A DNA stretch of 64,000 nucleotides from Cafeteria roenbergensis (lineage: Eukaryota; Sar; Bigyra; Bicosoecida; Cafeteriaceae). The translations under genes were made by a program, and so were the position numbers. This document shows, piece after piece, positions 25,754 to 37,900 of this stretch. Position 1 is the stretch's first letter. Every line of letters starts with the position of its first letter. The stretch spans positions 1-64,000 of the forward strand of contig VLTN01000086.1 in assembly GCA_008330645.1 (NCBI GenBank), given 5' to 3'. Below the pieces are notes generated by a model. The model saw nothing but the letters and a program-made list of their open reading frames with translations, was not told the origin of the DNA and ran no database searches.

Positions 25754-26558
25754 ATGGCGGCTGACCGCGCGGCCGTGAGCGCGTCAGGCTTCGACCTGAC
25801 GCCAATGCGCGAGGAAGACTTGGCGGCAACGGCCGAGCGCCTCACTCCCCTGCAACGAAAAGTCAACTTCAGCGGCGGAACAGGTGAGCATGGCTCCCTG
25901 AGTGTGGCGCCGATGAGTCAGGCGCGGCTGTGAGAGGGGTGGAGTCCGCCGGGGCGCGGGCGTGCGAGGGGCCCGTGGCAGAACGGGCAGCCGCTGCAGG
26001 CAACCAGCAACGCCCTCGGGCGCGGCCCAGGCGTCCACCTGAGTCGGGGGCCAGCGCGGGTTCGTCCGTCACCATGTCGTTGGGAGCTGGTCGCGTCTGG
26101 GGCAAGCTGGGCCTCGAGGCTCCGTGGGAGCAGGGCGCGACTTCTTCGCAGTTGCGTTTCGAGTTGTTTTTTTCGAGAGCGAACGTTGGTGCCCTTGCTC
26201 GTGCCCCGCGCCTTGCGCAGAGGGCGCCTTCACTGGCGCCTCGCTCAAGGAGACGCGCAAGGGCACGTACGTGTCGGCCGTGTCCGGCGTGCCGCTGTTC
26301 CGCTCCGACGCCAAGTTCGACAGCGGGACGGGCTGGCCCTCCTTCTTTGCCCCCATCGACCCCGAGCACGTCAAGGAGGTCCCTGACAGGCGCGGCGGGC
26401 TGGTCCGCATCGAGGTGGTGGACGCCAAGTCCGGCGCGCACCTCGGCCACCGCTGCAAGGACGCGACCACACCGTCCGGGCAGCGGTACTGCATGAACTC
26501 GGCATCGCTGCGCTTCATCCCCGACGGCGAGGAGCTGCCCGTGAAGCCAGTCGCCTAG
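25754..26558 (+). CDS. msrB: Peptide methionine (R)-S-oxide reductase, MsrB type, copy 1 (zinc cysteines absent)
   Basis: Exons 25754-25883 and 26221-26558 give 155 residues. The phase-1 GT-AG intron splits the Glu codon in GTEGAFTG. MsrB reduces methionine-R-sulfoxide in proteins with thioredoxin as electron donor. Core motifs are present: FTGAS...[28 protein letters not shown] and the catalytic Cys134 in [11 protein letters not shown]. The two CxxC pairs that bind structural zinc in many MsrBs are replaced (YVSAVSG and VDAKSG), so this is a zinc-free form. An extra Cys follows GHR here (LGHRCKD) where copy 2 has Phe, and it might act as a resolving cysteine. No signal peptide is clear. It is a tandem duplicate of the gene at 27199. 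Confidence 0.9.
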
Positions 26559-27198
26559 GAACTGGGCGCATTGTTGCATGGTGGGCAGAGGGGCGGCGAA
26601 GGGCGCCGCCCCTCGTCCATTCCCGTCAGGTGGCTGCGTGAGCGTAAGCGCGACGGCAGGCGTGGCCTCAAAGACCGTCCTGCATTCGCGGCCGTTCTCG
26701 ATTTCCGCCTCCTGCCCCCCCCCAAAAAAAAGCAAAAGCAAAAGAAACGCCCACGCAGTGCAGACGCACTCACATTGGCAGGAAATACGGCTCACGCCAG
26801 GGCGGGCACGTTTGGTCCGGAGCCGCGTCGCCCATAGGTGCATGCCTGCATTTCCCGCCTCGCCCACGCGTCGGGAGCATGGGCACGTGGTGCGGATCGC
26901 GAGTGCTAGAGGCACGGGGGCCTGCGCCGCCGCGTCGCCTCCCGCAGCACGCGCCCGGGCGCCCGCCGCGGTTGGCTGACGTGGCCGCCAGAATTGGGCA
27001 GAGCTGACGGCACAACTCTGCCGTCGATCGCCGCGTGGAACTCTGCGGCGGCAGAGACTGCGCGCCGAACGCCACTGCCGAATGCGAGCCAGCCGGGCAA
27101 GCGCACTCTTGACCGCGAGCCTAGCCGCTTGCGCTCTTCGCTGGCCTTCAGCCATCGGATCCAGAACCAGCTGCGCCGCCTCCACGGCCTCTCAGACG
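26559..27198. other. Intergenic between the MsrB copies
   Basis: No gene supported. Contains a C then A tract near 26715-26745 and two or three copies of GGCAGAG. It presumably holds the promoter of copy 2. Confidence 0.4.
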
Positions 27199-28092
27199 AT
27201 GGCCGCAGCTTCGGGAGCAACCAAGATCAGCAAGGCCGGCTTTGACGTGACCCCCATGTCCGCCGCGGACCTCGAGGCCGCCAAGGCAAGGCTCAGCGAC
27301 ATGGAGCAGCACGTGAACTTCAAGCACGGAACAGGTGAGCCCCGCGTGCGGTGACGGGAGCGCGGGGGGTCGAGCGCGCCGGGCCTGTTGCCGTTTCTGA
27401 CGAGGGGTCCGTGGCGGCGCGGCCCGGCCGCCCGTGGGCCGCCCGGGGGCGCTGCTTGGGCTTCGGGCCTCGGCCCCACGCGCCAGCAGCAAGCGCTTCC
27501 GCGCAACCGGGGATGTGCGGGGCGTGGGCAAGCTGTCGCGGGCGGGAGGCTTCGCTGCGGAGCGTCGCTTGCGGGCAGTCGTGGTCGCGCGCTGGCGTGA
27601 CGCGCGCCGAGTCCCTTGCCCGCTTGGCGCCGCTGGCCCTTGTCGCCCCGGTCGTTCTCGAAGCTTCGCTCGCCCGTGACGTCCCCCGCCCCTCCCCCAA
27701 CGCCGCGCTCTCCTCTCTGCCCGTCTCTGCCCCGGCCACTCGCAGAGCGGGCCTTCACCGGCGCCACCTGGAACGAGAAGCGCAAGGGCACGTACGTGTC
27801 GGCCGTGTCCGGCGTGCCGCTGTTCCGCTCCGACACCAAGTTCGACAGCGGGACGGGCTGGCCCTCCTTCTTCGCCCCCATCGACCCCGAGCACGTCAAG
27901 GAGGTCCGCGACGTGTCGCACGGCATGGTCCGCGTGGAGGTGCTGGACGCCAAGTCCGGCGCGCACTTGGGGCACCGCTTCGATGACGGCCCCGCGCCCA
28001 CCGGGCAGCGGTACTGCATGAACTCGGCATCGCTGCGCTTCATCCCCGACGGCGAGGAGCTGCCTGTCAAGCCCGCCAAGGCGGATGAGTGA
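27199..28092 (+). CDS. msrB: Peptide methionine (R)-S-oxide reductase, MsrB type, copy 2 (zinc cysteines absent)
   Basis: Exons 27199-27334 and 27746-28092 give 160 residues. The intron lies at the same codon and phase as in copy 1 (GT|E before RAFTG), which proves common origin. The protein reads [65 protein letters not shown] and [11 protein letters not shown], with catalytic Cys136. Both zinc CxxC pairs are again missing (YVSAVSG; LDAKSG). Exon 2 is very similar to copy 1 in DNA, while exon 1 and the intron have diverged. This suggests exon-level gene conversion or strong selection on the catalytic half. Likely cytosolic repair of oxidised methionine. Confidence 0.9.
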
Positions 28093-28528
28093 TTGCGTGC
28101 GTGCTGTGGCAGCCACTGCCAATTTCATGCGTGCACGCCCGCCTGCCTGATCCGCGCGCTCAAAAACGAGACGCGTTGGCGCAAACGCCCGCTTGGCCGT
28201 CCAGCACGCACGCGAGGTCCCTCTCGCATCCTCCGCCGCCCAGGGAACGCCACGCAGTCACTGGCGAGCTGAATCGAGTCGTGCATTGAGCCTGCTTTGT
28301 TCCGCCCTTCTGCGGACATCCTTCAACCGTCCACGTAGCTGGACCGCACCACGATCCGCTCTCGATTCAGTTGCGGTGTATGTTCCCGCGCTCCGACATT
28401 GGGCATCACCCACGCAACAAGCCTGCAGCTGGCGCTCGCCCGCTCACAAGGTGCGCACATGCACTTGCAGCTTGCGAGGCGAGCAGTTGCCATGACATCC
28501 AGCGGCGACCCGCAGCAGTCGGCGCAAC
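28093..28528. other. Intergenic
   Basis: No supported gene or structure seen between the second MsrB gene and the possible small gene at 28529. Confidence 0.35.
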
Positions 28529-28762
28529 TCATTGTTGCATGGCCCTCGCAAGCCGCTTCACCACCTCGTCCCGCTCCCGCACGTCGTCGCTATCGCTGTC
28601 TTCGATGCCGTGCCCCGGCACCTGCAAGCAGCCCGTGTTCTCGTACGTCCACGCCAGCTCCGACTTGGACACTGGCAAGCTTGCTGTGACGGGCCGGCCA
28701 CAGAGCGGGCGACGCATGTCGCGCAAGATGAAGGCGAACTCGAACGAGGCAGACGACTCCAT
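28529..28762 (-). CDS. Possible small gene or terminal exon
   Basis: From the ATG at 28762 the minus strand encodes 77 residues with host-like codon use and balanced composition (SFEFAFILRDMRRPLCGRPV; KSELAWTYENTGCLQVPG; DDVRERDEVVKRLARAM). Upstream the frame stays open and an acceptor-like CCAGCAG precedes it, so it may be the last exon of a longer gene. The opposite strand also has an open frame (28539-28814, MALASRFTTSSRSRTS) with G/C-ending codons, and I cannot decide between them with certainty. The minus-strand reading looks more protein-like. No family recognised. Confidence 0.3.
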   Translation of the reverse strand: MESSASFEFAFILRDMRRPLCGRPVTASLPVSKSELAWTYENTGCLQVPGHGIEDSDSDDVRERDEVVKRLARAMQQ

Positions 28763-28928
28763 GGGCTCCGTCACGGACCCTGCTGGGGTGGATGTGCTTG
28801 ACGCCGCGGCCTGAGCGGCTGATCCCAAGGCGGCTGCGCGAGGGGCGCAACGGTTCTCCAAAGCGAGGGGGGCGAGTCGTCAACGCGGGGCAGGGCGCGC
28901 GCGCGCGAAACGCGGGGGCGAGCCAACA

Positions 28929-28951
28929 AGAGAGAGAGAGAGAGAGAGAGA
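28929..28951. repeat. (GA)n microsatellite
   Basis: About eleven AG/GA dinucleotides in an intergenic stretch. Confidence 0.9.
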
Positions 28952-29079
28952 TGGGGCAGCGTGGAGCCAAGAAAATGTCGGGCCCTTGGACCAGGCACGG
29001 CGCCAAGCGAAACAGGTAGACACCGCAGCAGTGTCATCGCGGCAGCCCCTGCCTGCTGCCAATGGCCCCACGTGCGGGG

Positions 29080-31510
29080 TTATCGACAGAGAGCCGGGCT
29101 GCTGGGGCGCCAGGCGCTTCTCGACACGATGCAATGGCTCTCACACTGGCTTCCGGCATTGGACCACTTCCCTCCGCCTGCTGCACGCGCCGACGCTGCG
29201 GCCGCCTTGGCAGCCGCCATGCCTCGCGGCGTGACCGTTGCGAACCGGGGGTGCACTGTTCCCACGGGCACATCGAAAACGGAATCGTCGTCGTCATCGT
29301 CGTCGTCGTCGCTTGAGCCGCCCTCGCCGCCCCTCACGCTGCGTCGGCCGCCTTTGCCCCTGCGGCCGGCACGGGGCCGGCCGGCGTCCGACCGCCGCGC
29401 TCGGCGAGGTTTCGGGCGCCCTTCCGCCGTGAAACCGTCGGCAAGTGCCCGGTTGAGAGCGTCCACCGCGATTCGTCGCGACGGCCGCCGTACCGCAGCA
29501 AATGGCGCGAGCGGTGCAGCGCGCAGCAGCGCCCCGTCTGGCGCAGCACCAACCCCGGCAGCGGCAGCGGCAGCGCAGGCGTCGCTGGCGGCGCCAGACG
29601 AACCCCCGGTCGCGCCGCCCGCTCCAGCAGCATCGCCGGCAGAGCCTGCCGGCAGGCCCGACGGCCCGACCCCCCATGCGCGCTTGGCGAGAACAACGGC
29701 CTCATACAGGCGCTGCTGGTGGGGTGGCTCGGCAGAGGCGTCGATCCCGTCTGGCTCTGCCGGTCTTGGCTCTGCACCCCTTGCATAGGCGATGGTGTCC
29801 GGGCTGGCCAGCAGGGTGCCAGGGTTCGCGAGGCGGTACTTGCGGTTGAGCCAGCAGTCAGTCACGAGGATCGCGGGCACCCACGCAAGGGGGGGCGGGA
29901 CGTCAGCAGCCACGGCCGGCGAGGACGCGGCTCTTGCCGGCTGCGTCCGCAGAGTGCGAACGGGCTGTTCGGCCTGCTGCGATGCGCTGGAGGCAGCGTC
30001 CGGCGCGGCCGAAGGAGCCGGTTGCAGGGCCAGGCGGGGGGTTCCGCCTGCAGAGACATCGGCTGCAGAGCCGGCGGTCGCTGCGGTGGCGGAGGCGGCC
30101 GCGCTGTCGTCGCCAGCAGGAGCGGAAGGGACAGCGGGTGGCGTTGCCGAGCAGGCCACCGCAGCGGCCAAGGATGACGAGGACGACGAGGACGACGAGG
30201 ACGAGGAGGACGACTGGCCGGGCAGCCCGGTGCCAGGGGGGAAAGCAGGGACGCCGGCTGCGCTTCCCGCAGGGTCGCGCTCTGCCTGAGCCGTGGCGGA
30301 GCTGCTGCCGAGGCCGGAGGGAGCTGCCTGCGGCCCAACCGAATCGCGGCCGGCTCCGTCCGCACACTGCGTGGCTGGCGCCGCATCCACCTCTCCTCCC
30401 AGCGGGTTCTCCAGATGCCACCTGACCCGCAGCTCGAGAGTGCCGGCGCGAAACCGGTGGGCCTCGATGGCCCGGATGACGCGGTAGCCGTTGTGCCAGG
30501 CCTGCGCGGAGCGCGCATCCCACCGGCTCCCGTCCGTGTCGATGGTGTAGCCGGCGTCAGCGAGGGCAGACTGGGGCACGCCGAACGTGTAGGGAATCCC
30601 CGCGGCCAGCGCTGCCGCCGCCTCCTGCTCTGGCGTCGCGGGCTGTGGGGGCAGGAACATGGGGTTGGGCTCGATGGGCCCGCCGCCGCCTCGGGCCCGC
30701 GCGGAGGCCCTCTCCCGCGGCTCTGCCGGCCGGCCACGCTTCCTAGACTTGGCCGACTTGGAGGACTTGGAGCCGCCGCCGCCGGAGCCGCCGCCGCCGC
30801 TCGACTTCCGGGAGTCCTTGGCAGTGGACGGGAGCTTGGCCAGCGCTGCGTCGATGATGTCGGCCAGCGTTCCCGGCTTGACCTGGTCGAGGAGGCGCTC
30901 GAACTTTCCGCTCGTCTCCGCGACCATCTGAACGGACAGCACGCCCGTGTCCCGGATCCAGTGGGACATCGTGGAGGCGCTGCGGCGAGCGGGTTGAGGG
31001 GAGCACGCAACTAAGAGGGGGGGGTGCGGGGAGTGGCGAGGACGGTGGGCGGAGCGTGCGCGAGAGGGGGGGCGGGCGAGCTGCTGGCCAAGGCACGCTG
31101 CCGTGGCACACCCCGCTCGCTTGAAGGCCGTCGGGAACACAGCGACCCCGGCCGCGAGCCAACGACACGCGCGCTCTGCGGCAGGCGCTGGTGCCCCTGC
31201 AGCGGCGGCCTTGGGAGGCGGGGGCGGCTGGCGCGAGTCGGAGTGGCGCCGGCTGCCGCGGAATCCCGAAACGCGCCGCAGCGCGCTCACGTGACGTCGC
31301 AGAACCGCGCCAGGTTGGACTGGGTCACATTTTCCGAGTCAAGCAGCTTTCGCACCTGCGGGGCGGAGGGGCCGGCAAGAGCGCAAGCAGGCGCGGTCGA
31401 GGAAACAACGGCGCAGGCGATGTTGGGGTCACGCCGCCGCAGCGCAGCCACGGGCTCACCCGCATGCGCAGTGCCAGGGGCACAACGCCCTTGTTCGAAG
31501 GCTTGGACAT
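29080..31510 (-). CDS. Nuclear-type protein with N-terminal helix-turn-helix and AT-hook-like motif, three exons
   Basis: Proposed exons are 31510-31460, 31355-31291 and 30979-29080, giving 671 residues. Introns are GT-AG (104 and 311 nt) with matching phases. The splice creates a continuous helix-turn-helix: VRKLLDSENVTQSNLARFCD then VTASTMSHWIRDTG, the typical pattern for a DNA-binding fold that picks short targets. It is followed by Gly-Ser linkers, a basic stretch with the AT-hook core RKRGRP (near 118), and a segment RVIRAIEAHRFRAGTLELRV that resembles a chromodomain strand set (about 200-220, inferred). Ala/Pro/Ser-rich low-complexity sequence and an Asp run near 595-605 complete it. 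It is probably a chromatin or transcription factor. Without the upstream exons it would start at MSHWIRD (30969) and lose half of the helix-turn-helix. Confidence 0.7.
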
Positions 31511-31971
31511 TTCCCCCGACCAGTCGCTGCGGGCCCGCCACCGCGCCCGCTGAGGCGAGTGCGAGGCTCGAGCGCGAATAATCCTTGTGAGTCGTCGTAT
31601 ATGTGTGCAGCTGCCGTTTCAGCTTTGTGAGCGACCGCGTGTTGCTGCCAACGCGCGCCTCGAAAGCAGGTCTCCTTGGCGCTTGGAGCCATCGCTCAGC
31701 GCTCATCGATTGGCAGGCTTCGTTTCGACCCACTGCCTGGCTCTGGGTCGCCCGGCGCCCCCCGGCAGAGATTGCGGGCCGGCGGCAGAGCGCGGGCAGT
31801 TGCCTCGCCGTTGTGCGCCCAGCCGCTCGCTGCGGCCTCGGCCAGGCACACGCGCGCGGGAGAGGGCCGACGGGCCGCCCTGGCGCACCAGCCCGGCGCC
31901 ACTCACCCCGCCCGCGGTCGCTTCCGGGCTCCCATCCCGTCAGCAGCGCCCGGCCGACGGAACGCTGCAAA
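31511..31971. other. Divergent promoter region
   Basis: The 461 bp between two divergent starts (31510 minus, 31972 plus). No gene supported. It must hold the promoters of the helix-turn-helix gene and the LRR/IQ gene, but no motif was recognised. Confidence 0.4.
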
Positions 31972-34900
31972 ATGGCCGACCGCGAGCTGCCCCCGCCGAT
32001 TCGCGCCCCGCGCGCCGCCGCCTCGCCTGCCCCCGTCGGCCATGTTGACCTCGCTGCCCTGCTCGGTGACGACGCCGCCCTGCGGTCCTCAAGGCGCCAG
32101 GGGGAGGACCTCAGGCTGCGCTCGCGGGAGGCGCAGGCAGCGCAGGACGCAGCCCTGTCGCTCCTCGCGAGATGGGCTGCAGCCTCGCGGACTACCGCGT
32201 CGGGGGCGCGCGCGGAGTCAGCTCTCCGGCCATACAACCCGCCGCCGGGCCCCTCCGGGCCGCAGGACGATCAGCTGCTTGCGTCGCTCGCAGGCGCGAT
32301 GGCCAGCGCCGGTTTCAGCGCCGCCGAGGCCGCAGGCAGAGCTTACGACTCTCTTGCTGCCGGGAGGGCTGTCCTGGATGCGTCGCTTCGTCCTCCCCGG
32401 AAGAACGATCGGCCGCGCCCGACCAGCGTTGCCGCTGGGGCCAGTCGGGCGAGCGGAACTGCTCTGCCGCCCCCCGTTGACGTCCTGGTGAACGACGGGG
32501 AGACGCTCGACTCGGTGTCAGCAGAGCTTGACTCTGGCCCAGCAGCGAGCGACCTGCCAGGGCGGTCTCGCCCCACCTCCGGCCCGTCGCCCGAACAGCA
32601 TGGGCTCGCTGGGGCCCAGGCGTGCGGTCCTGTGTCCCCTCCGCCTTCGCCCATGTCCCATCGCCCGCGGGCTCCGCTGACGCCGCTCCCCCTTGGAGCC
32701 GTGGTTGCGGCGGCGGCGGCAGCTGGGGCGGGGGGTGCGGGGCGTGCGGGCGCTGGGCCTGTGTCCACCGGTTCGCTTGCCGGCTCTGCCTCTTCTGGGG
32801 CTTCAGCCGGAAGCGCCAGGGGCATGGCAGGCGCCGCCTTGGGGCATCACAGCGTACGGTCCGTCGCCAGTTCGGGCTCCGCGCTGCCCCCGAGGGCGCT
32901 GCCACAGTGGGCCCTGGGATTGGTGCCTCCCAAGGACAGGGCGCGCTTCTCGCTCCAGGGAACCGCGCCAGTGGGCTCTTCTGCGCCCCGTCGAATTGGC
33001 AGAGCTGCCGCCTCATCAGGCAGAGCCGGGGTTGGACCGCATGGGCGCAGCAGCGGCGGAGGCAGCGGCCGCGGCAGCAGCAGCGGCGGAGGCAGCGACC
33101 GCGGCAGCAGCCGGCCCGGCGGTGCTGGCGGCGGCGGCTCAGCGCGCGAGAGCGTGGCTGACGCAGGGTTGGGTTTCGACGGGGACGTCGCGGCGCTGCC
33201 AGAAGACTGGCTCGAGGCGCTGCGTGGGAGCATATGGCGGCTGCGCGCTGCGGCGTACGACCGGCGAGCCGGCACGGACGGGTTCGCAGGCTCGATGTGG
33301 GTCGTGCCGTCGCCAGTGCGGCGCATCCTGGTGCTGGCGGCGGAGTCCGTGGACGCGACGGAACGCCGCACTGGCTACAAGCCGGAGTGGGTCACTGCGC
33401 TCAGCGAGGCAATCGCTGGCGGGCGGTTTCGCGAAGCGCTCATGCCCTGGCCACGGCTGGCCCCCGCCCTGCCGCAGGCCGTGTTGCGGCAGCGCCTCAC
33501 CGCGCTTGCGTGGAGGGACGCTCGGCGGGCTCGCCTGCGGAGGCGGAGAGCGCGGCTGCGGCTGGAACTCCGCACGCACTGGCTCGCAGCCAGGCGAATC
33601 TTGAGCCGGGTCAGCTGGGCCCACGATGGGATGGCTCTTCCGGAGGAAGGGTCGGCTCTACCGACCCTGGGCGAGCGGTTTCCCCTCGGAGGCGACGGCG
33701 ACGACGACCACGTCGAAGACGAGGATGCCATCGGCCGCGTGACGCGGTTTCGCGGCGCAGGCGAAACGAAGAGCGGCAGAGCCGGTTCGAAGTGGACCAG
33801 CACAGGTGTGGGGCCGGTGGGAAGGAGCCGCGGTTTCGCGGCAGTCAAGGGCCGAGCTGGTGCAGGGACGTCGGCAGCTGCGTCGCGTGGCCAGGGCGGG
33901 CTGCCGTTGACTGGCCGCAGCGACGGCAGTGCCAGTCTCGGCGATCCCCGGAGTGACAGAGCCGGCTCGTCAACCGGCAGGGCCAGCTCCCGGGGGAGCG
34001 GGCGGGTCAGCAGCCGGTCCAAGACCAGCGACCTTGCCTCCCGGTCATCGCGGCAGAGCGTGCGACTGGCGGACGATGTGCCTCAGATGGACGCTGGACG
34101 GCCGTTTTCGTACGACTGGTCGCAGCTGGCCGTGGTTGGACCCCAGCCGTGGGCTCTGGAGCTGGCGCGGTTGCGCGCTGATGCAGCACAGCGTGCGAAG
34201 TGGGGCCGCCCTGCAGAGCGCTACCGCGTCTGGCCAGAGCCTGGCCACCGTGGGGCCACGGCCAGAGCCGGCAAGATTTTGGCTGTGGCGCGGCGCGGCG
34301 ACGTCGGCACATCGCGCTGGATGGCAGGGGCAGCGTCGCTGGAGTCGCTGGTCCTGGCCGCAGGCACGAGACTGGACGGAGCGGAGGCTGCCTCCGAGTG
34401 GCGGGCGCGCCTGGCAGCAGCCGAAGCCGCCGCTGACGCATCCGGCGGCCGGGGTCCGTCGACGTCCGCAGCCAGGTCAGCCGCCGGCCGGGCCCAGTGG
34501 GGCTCGTCGTCGGCTTGGGCGGCGGGCGGCAGCATGTGGGACGTGGCCCGGGGTGACGGGGCCAGCGCGGCTGGCGGGGTCACGCAGGCGCTGCGACGCG
34601 CGGCAGGGGCAGGAGGCGCACCGGCTCTCGTTGGGCTGCCGCTCTCACTTCAGTCGGCGCAGTCCGCGGCAGAGCTGGACGCGCTTCGCAGCGGCTTTGC
34701 GAGTCTTCGCCGGCGGAGGGCCGCTGAGGCAGCGGCGGCGGCGGCGGCCGCAGCAGCAGCTGCTGGTCGGGGCGGAGCCGGGACGTCGGCGGGGCAACCG
34801 GCTGAGGACGACGAGCTCGCGACGACGTTCCGCCGCGACCGCAACCCGATGGCTCCCTGGGCCGTGGAGCAGCCCAGCGGAGGGCCGGAGCAGACGGCCC

Positions 34901-37900
34901 ACGCCGCGGCCGACCCCTCGGCCAGCGGCGTGGGGGCGGACCTGCGGCCGGCTCTGCCGGCGCACGGGCGGGACATCGGGCTGCGCGGGCCCATGCACCA
35001 GGACATGCTCAGCCTCGACTTCGGCCACCGGCGGCCGCTCCCCGTCGTGGACTTTCGAGGGTTTGGCGCGTCGCTCACCGATCCCTTGCTGCGGAGCTTG
35101 ATGCGAATGGGGAGCGGAGTTTCTGCGGGACCGTCCCGGGCCCCGAGCCTGATGACGTCACCGTCGGTCAAGGCCTTGCGCTCGCTGTCGGTCAGGGGGT
35201 GTCGGTCGTTGACGTCCGAGTCGCTGCTGCCGCTGGTACTGGCGAGCCCGTCGCTAACCTCGCTCGACGTCTCTGGCTGCCTTGGGCTCGGCGCAACGTT
35301 CTTCCGAGGACTCATGGCCGACTGGTTCTTCGAGACGCGCCGAGACGCGCTTCACCACGCGCTGGGACAGATTCGGGCGGGAAAGGCCCAGCAGGCGGCC
35401 CTGCGCGGGGAGATCACCACAGCCCTGCAAGACGTCGACTCGTCGGCGATCGATGAAGAGCTCCTCCTGGCAGAGGACCAGGGCCTGCTCGGAGACGCCG
35501 GCGAAACCGCCGGTGGCGGGGTCGGTGGAAGTGGTCGCGACGCCCGATCGTCCACTGCAGCAGGGAGGCGGTCGGGTGCGGCGCAGTCAGGCAGAGCCAC
35601 TGGCAGAGCCACTTCGAAGTCCTCTTCTGGGCTTGGGCTTGGCGCACCGAGCCCTGCAGGTGAGCGGCGCTCGCGGCTGGAGCTGTTTGGCACTGCCGGC
35701 TCTGCGCTGCCGGCCAACGCGCGGCCAACGCGGCTGCGACACGTGCTCCGACGGCTAGACGTGTCGCGGTGCCCCGGAGTCACGCGCGCCGTGGTGCGGA
35801 GCTGGCCGTCGCGGCTGCTGTCCCTCGAGTGGCTCTGCTTGCGAGGTGCGGGCGAGGGCGGCGGGAGCGACGCGGTGAGAGACGCGGCGCTGGACCAAAT
35901 TGCCTCTCGCCCCGGCGGGTTCGCGCGGCTGACGTCGCTTGATATAGGCAACTGTTCCGCCGTGAGCGACGAGGGCGTGGTCGGCTTGCTCAGCGCGACG
36001 GCCGGGGCGCTGCAGGAGCTGAACTTGGCAGGGTGTCGCCAGCTGACGGCACTGGCCCTCACCGGGCTGCCGGCTGGCCAGCGGGAGGGTTCCGGCGAAG
36101 CGGCCCCGTCCGCTGGGCGGTCGACGGGCGCAGGCGGAGTGCAGGGCGGAGAGGGCAGCCGCCCTGGCGAGCAAGGCAGCGCCGGCGACGGCGTCGGCGC
36201 CAGCGTCAAGAGCCGGTCCAGCGTCCGCCAACCAGCATCGGCGAGGCCCTCTGGCGGGAGTCACGGCGGAGAGGCGCAAGGCAGCAAGACTGCAAGCGAC
36301 AAGCTGCGGGGCTCCGCTTCGCGCGGCTCGCTCAAGGGCAGGCGTGGCGCCTCCTCGTCGCTGGCGTCGACGGCCGCCTCGACAGACTCCTTGGACATGA
36401 TGGCCACCCGGATGACGTCAGCATCGGACGGGCCAGCTGCCGAGGACCCTGCGCCCATGAGCGACGCGGAGAGCGAGGGCGGCGGTCCACGCTCCGCCGC
36501 CGGTGGGGTGACTGGCCCTCACGCAGCCGAGGTCGATGACGATCCAACCGACACGACAGAGGCCGGCGGAAAGCTTGTCCGGGGTCCTCGGACCGGCTTT
36601 CGGAAGGACTACGCGAGCATTCGCGACACGATGCGTGCGCGGCGCAGGAGCCCGTCTCTCACTGAGGGAAAGTTGCTCGGAATCGATGCCGACAAGCAGC
36701 TGGCACTCTCTGCTGCAGAGCCGGAGATGGGCAGAGCTGCGAAGGAAGGGGCAGAGCGAGAGCGAGCGGTTGCAGCAGCGATGGGCGAGCCAACATCGTC
36801 GGCGATGCTGACGGGGCCTCGGGTCAGGGCCCCCTCCGTCGCCATCGTGAAGGTGGACCTGTCAGACACGCTGCTGGGCGACTCCGCTCTTGGGCTCATC
36901 GCAGGCGCTTGCCCTCAGTTGACCGCTCTGACGCTGCGTCGCTGCCGCCGCATCGGCGCATCAGGGCTCGGCTCAATCTTCCGCCGCTGCCACCGGTTGA
37001 CGTCGCTGGATGTGACAGACTCCCAGCAGCTGAACGACGCCGCCATATCGGCTCTCGTGGCAGCCTGCACTCCAACGGATCTTCGGCAGGGCAGAGCCAC
37101 GTTCCTCGCGGCGGCTGCCAGCCTTCGGTCAACCTCCGAGGTTGACTGGATGCAGAGCCAGGGGTTCGCCTGCCCGCTGTCCGCGCTGACGCTCACCGGC
37201 TGCCACCGCATCACCGACGACGGCGTCGCCGCGCTGGCCAGGCGATTCGGAGCGTCGCTCCAAGCGCTGCATCTCTCAGGGTGCAGGGCGGTCGGAGACG
37301 CGTCGCTCAGTGCGCTAGCAGAGCACTGTTTCGGCCTCCAGGAGCTCTCCCTGGCCGGAAGACTCAACGTGCAGCTGCCTGCCGTGAAACCGCCGGGCAA
37401 CGCCGTCGCCGGCACAGACGCCACCAGCCACGCAATGCTGATCCGCCGCACGGTGGACGACGATGGCAACGACATCGCGTCAGACGACGACGGCGACCAA
37501 GGTGACCTTGCCGGTGGCGACGACGCCGAAGCGTGGTCGTCCGGAGACGAAGCCACACAGCGAGCTCTGGCGGCGCTGGACGACGGGGACGACGTGGTGG
37601 CTGCCGCCGCTGCCGCCACCGCGGGCGGCGCCGACCGCCGCCGGCTGGCCCGGCTCCGGGGGGGTCCCAAGCAGCACCACAAGACGATGTTTGGCCGCCC
37701 CAGGGTCACCGGGGCGGGGCTGCGACGCCTCTTCGAGTCGGTCGCGCTGCGGGCGTCGCTCCAACGGCTGGACCTGCGTGGTCTGGTGCAGCTCAAGGAC
37801 GCTGACGTGGCGCTGATGTTCCCTCTGGAAGCGGAGCGAGAGCGGGAGCGACGCTTGGACCGAGCCAAGCGGCGCAGACGCCGGCGGCGGAAGCAAAAGC

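Noticed and set aside
31603-31971. N-terminal extension of the giant LRR/IQ protein
   Set aside because: The frame is open but the extra ~120 residues are Arg/Pro-rich translation of a promoter region. The ATG at 31972 has better context and starts normal sequence.
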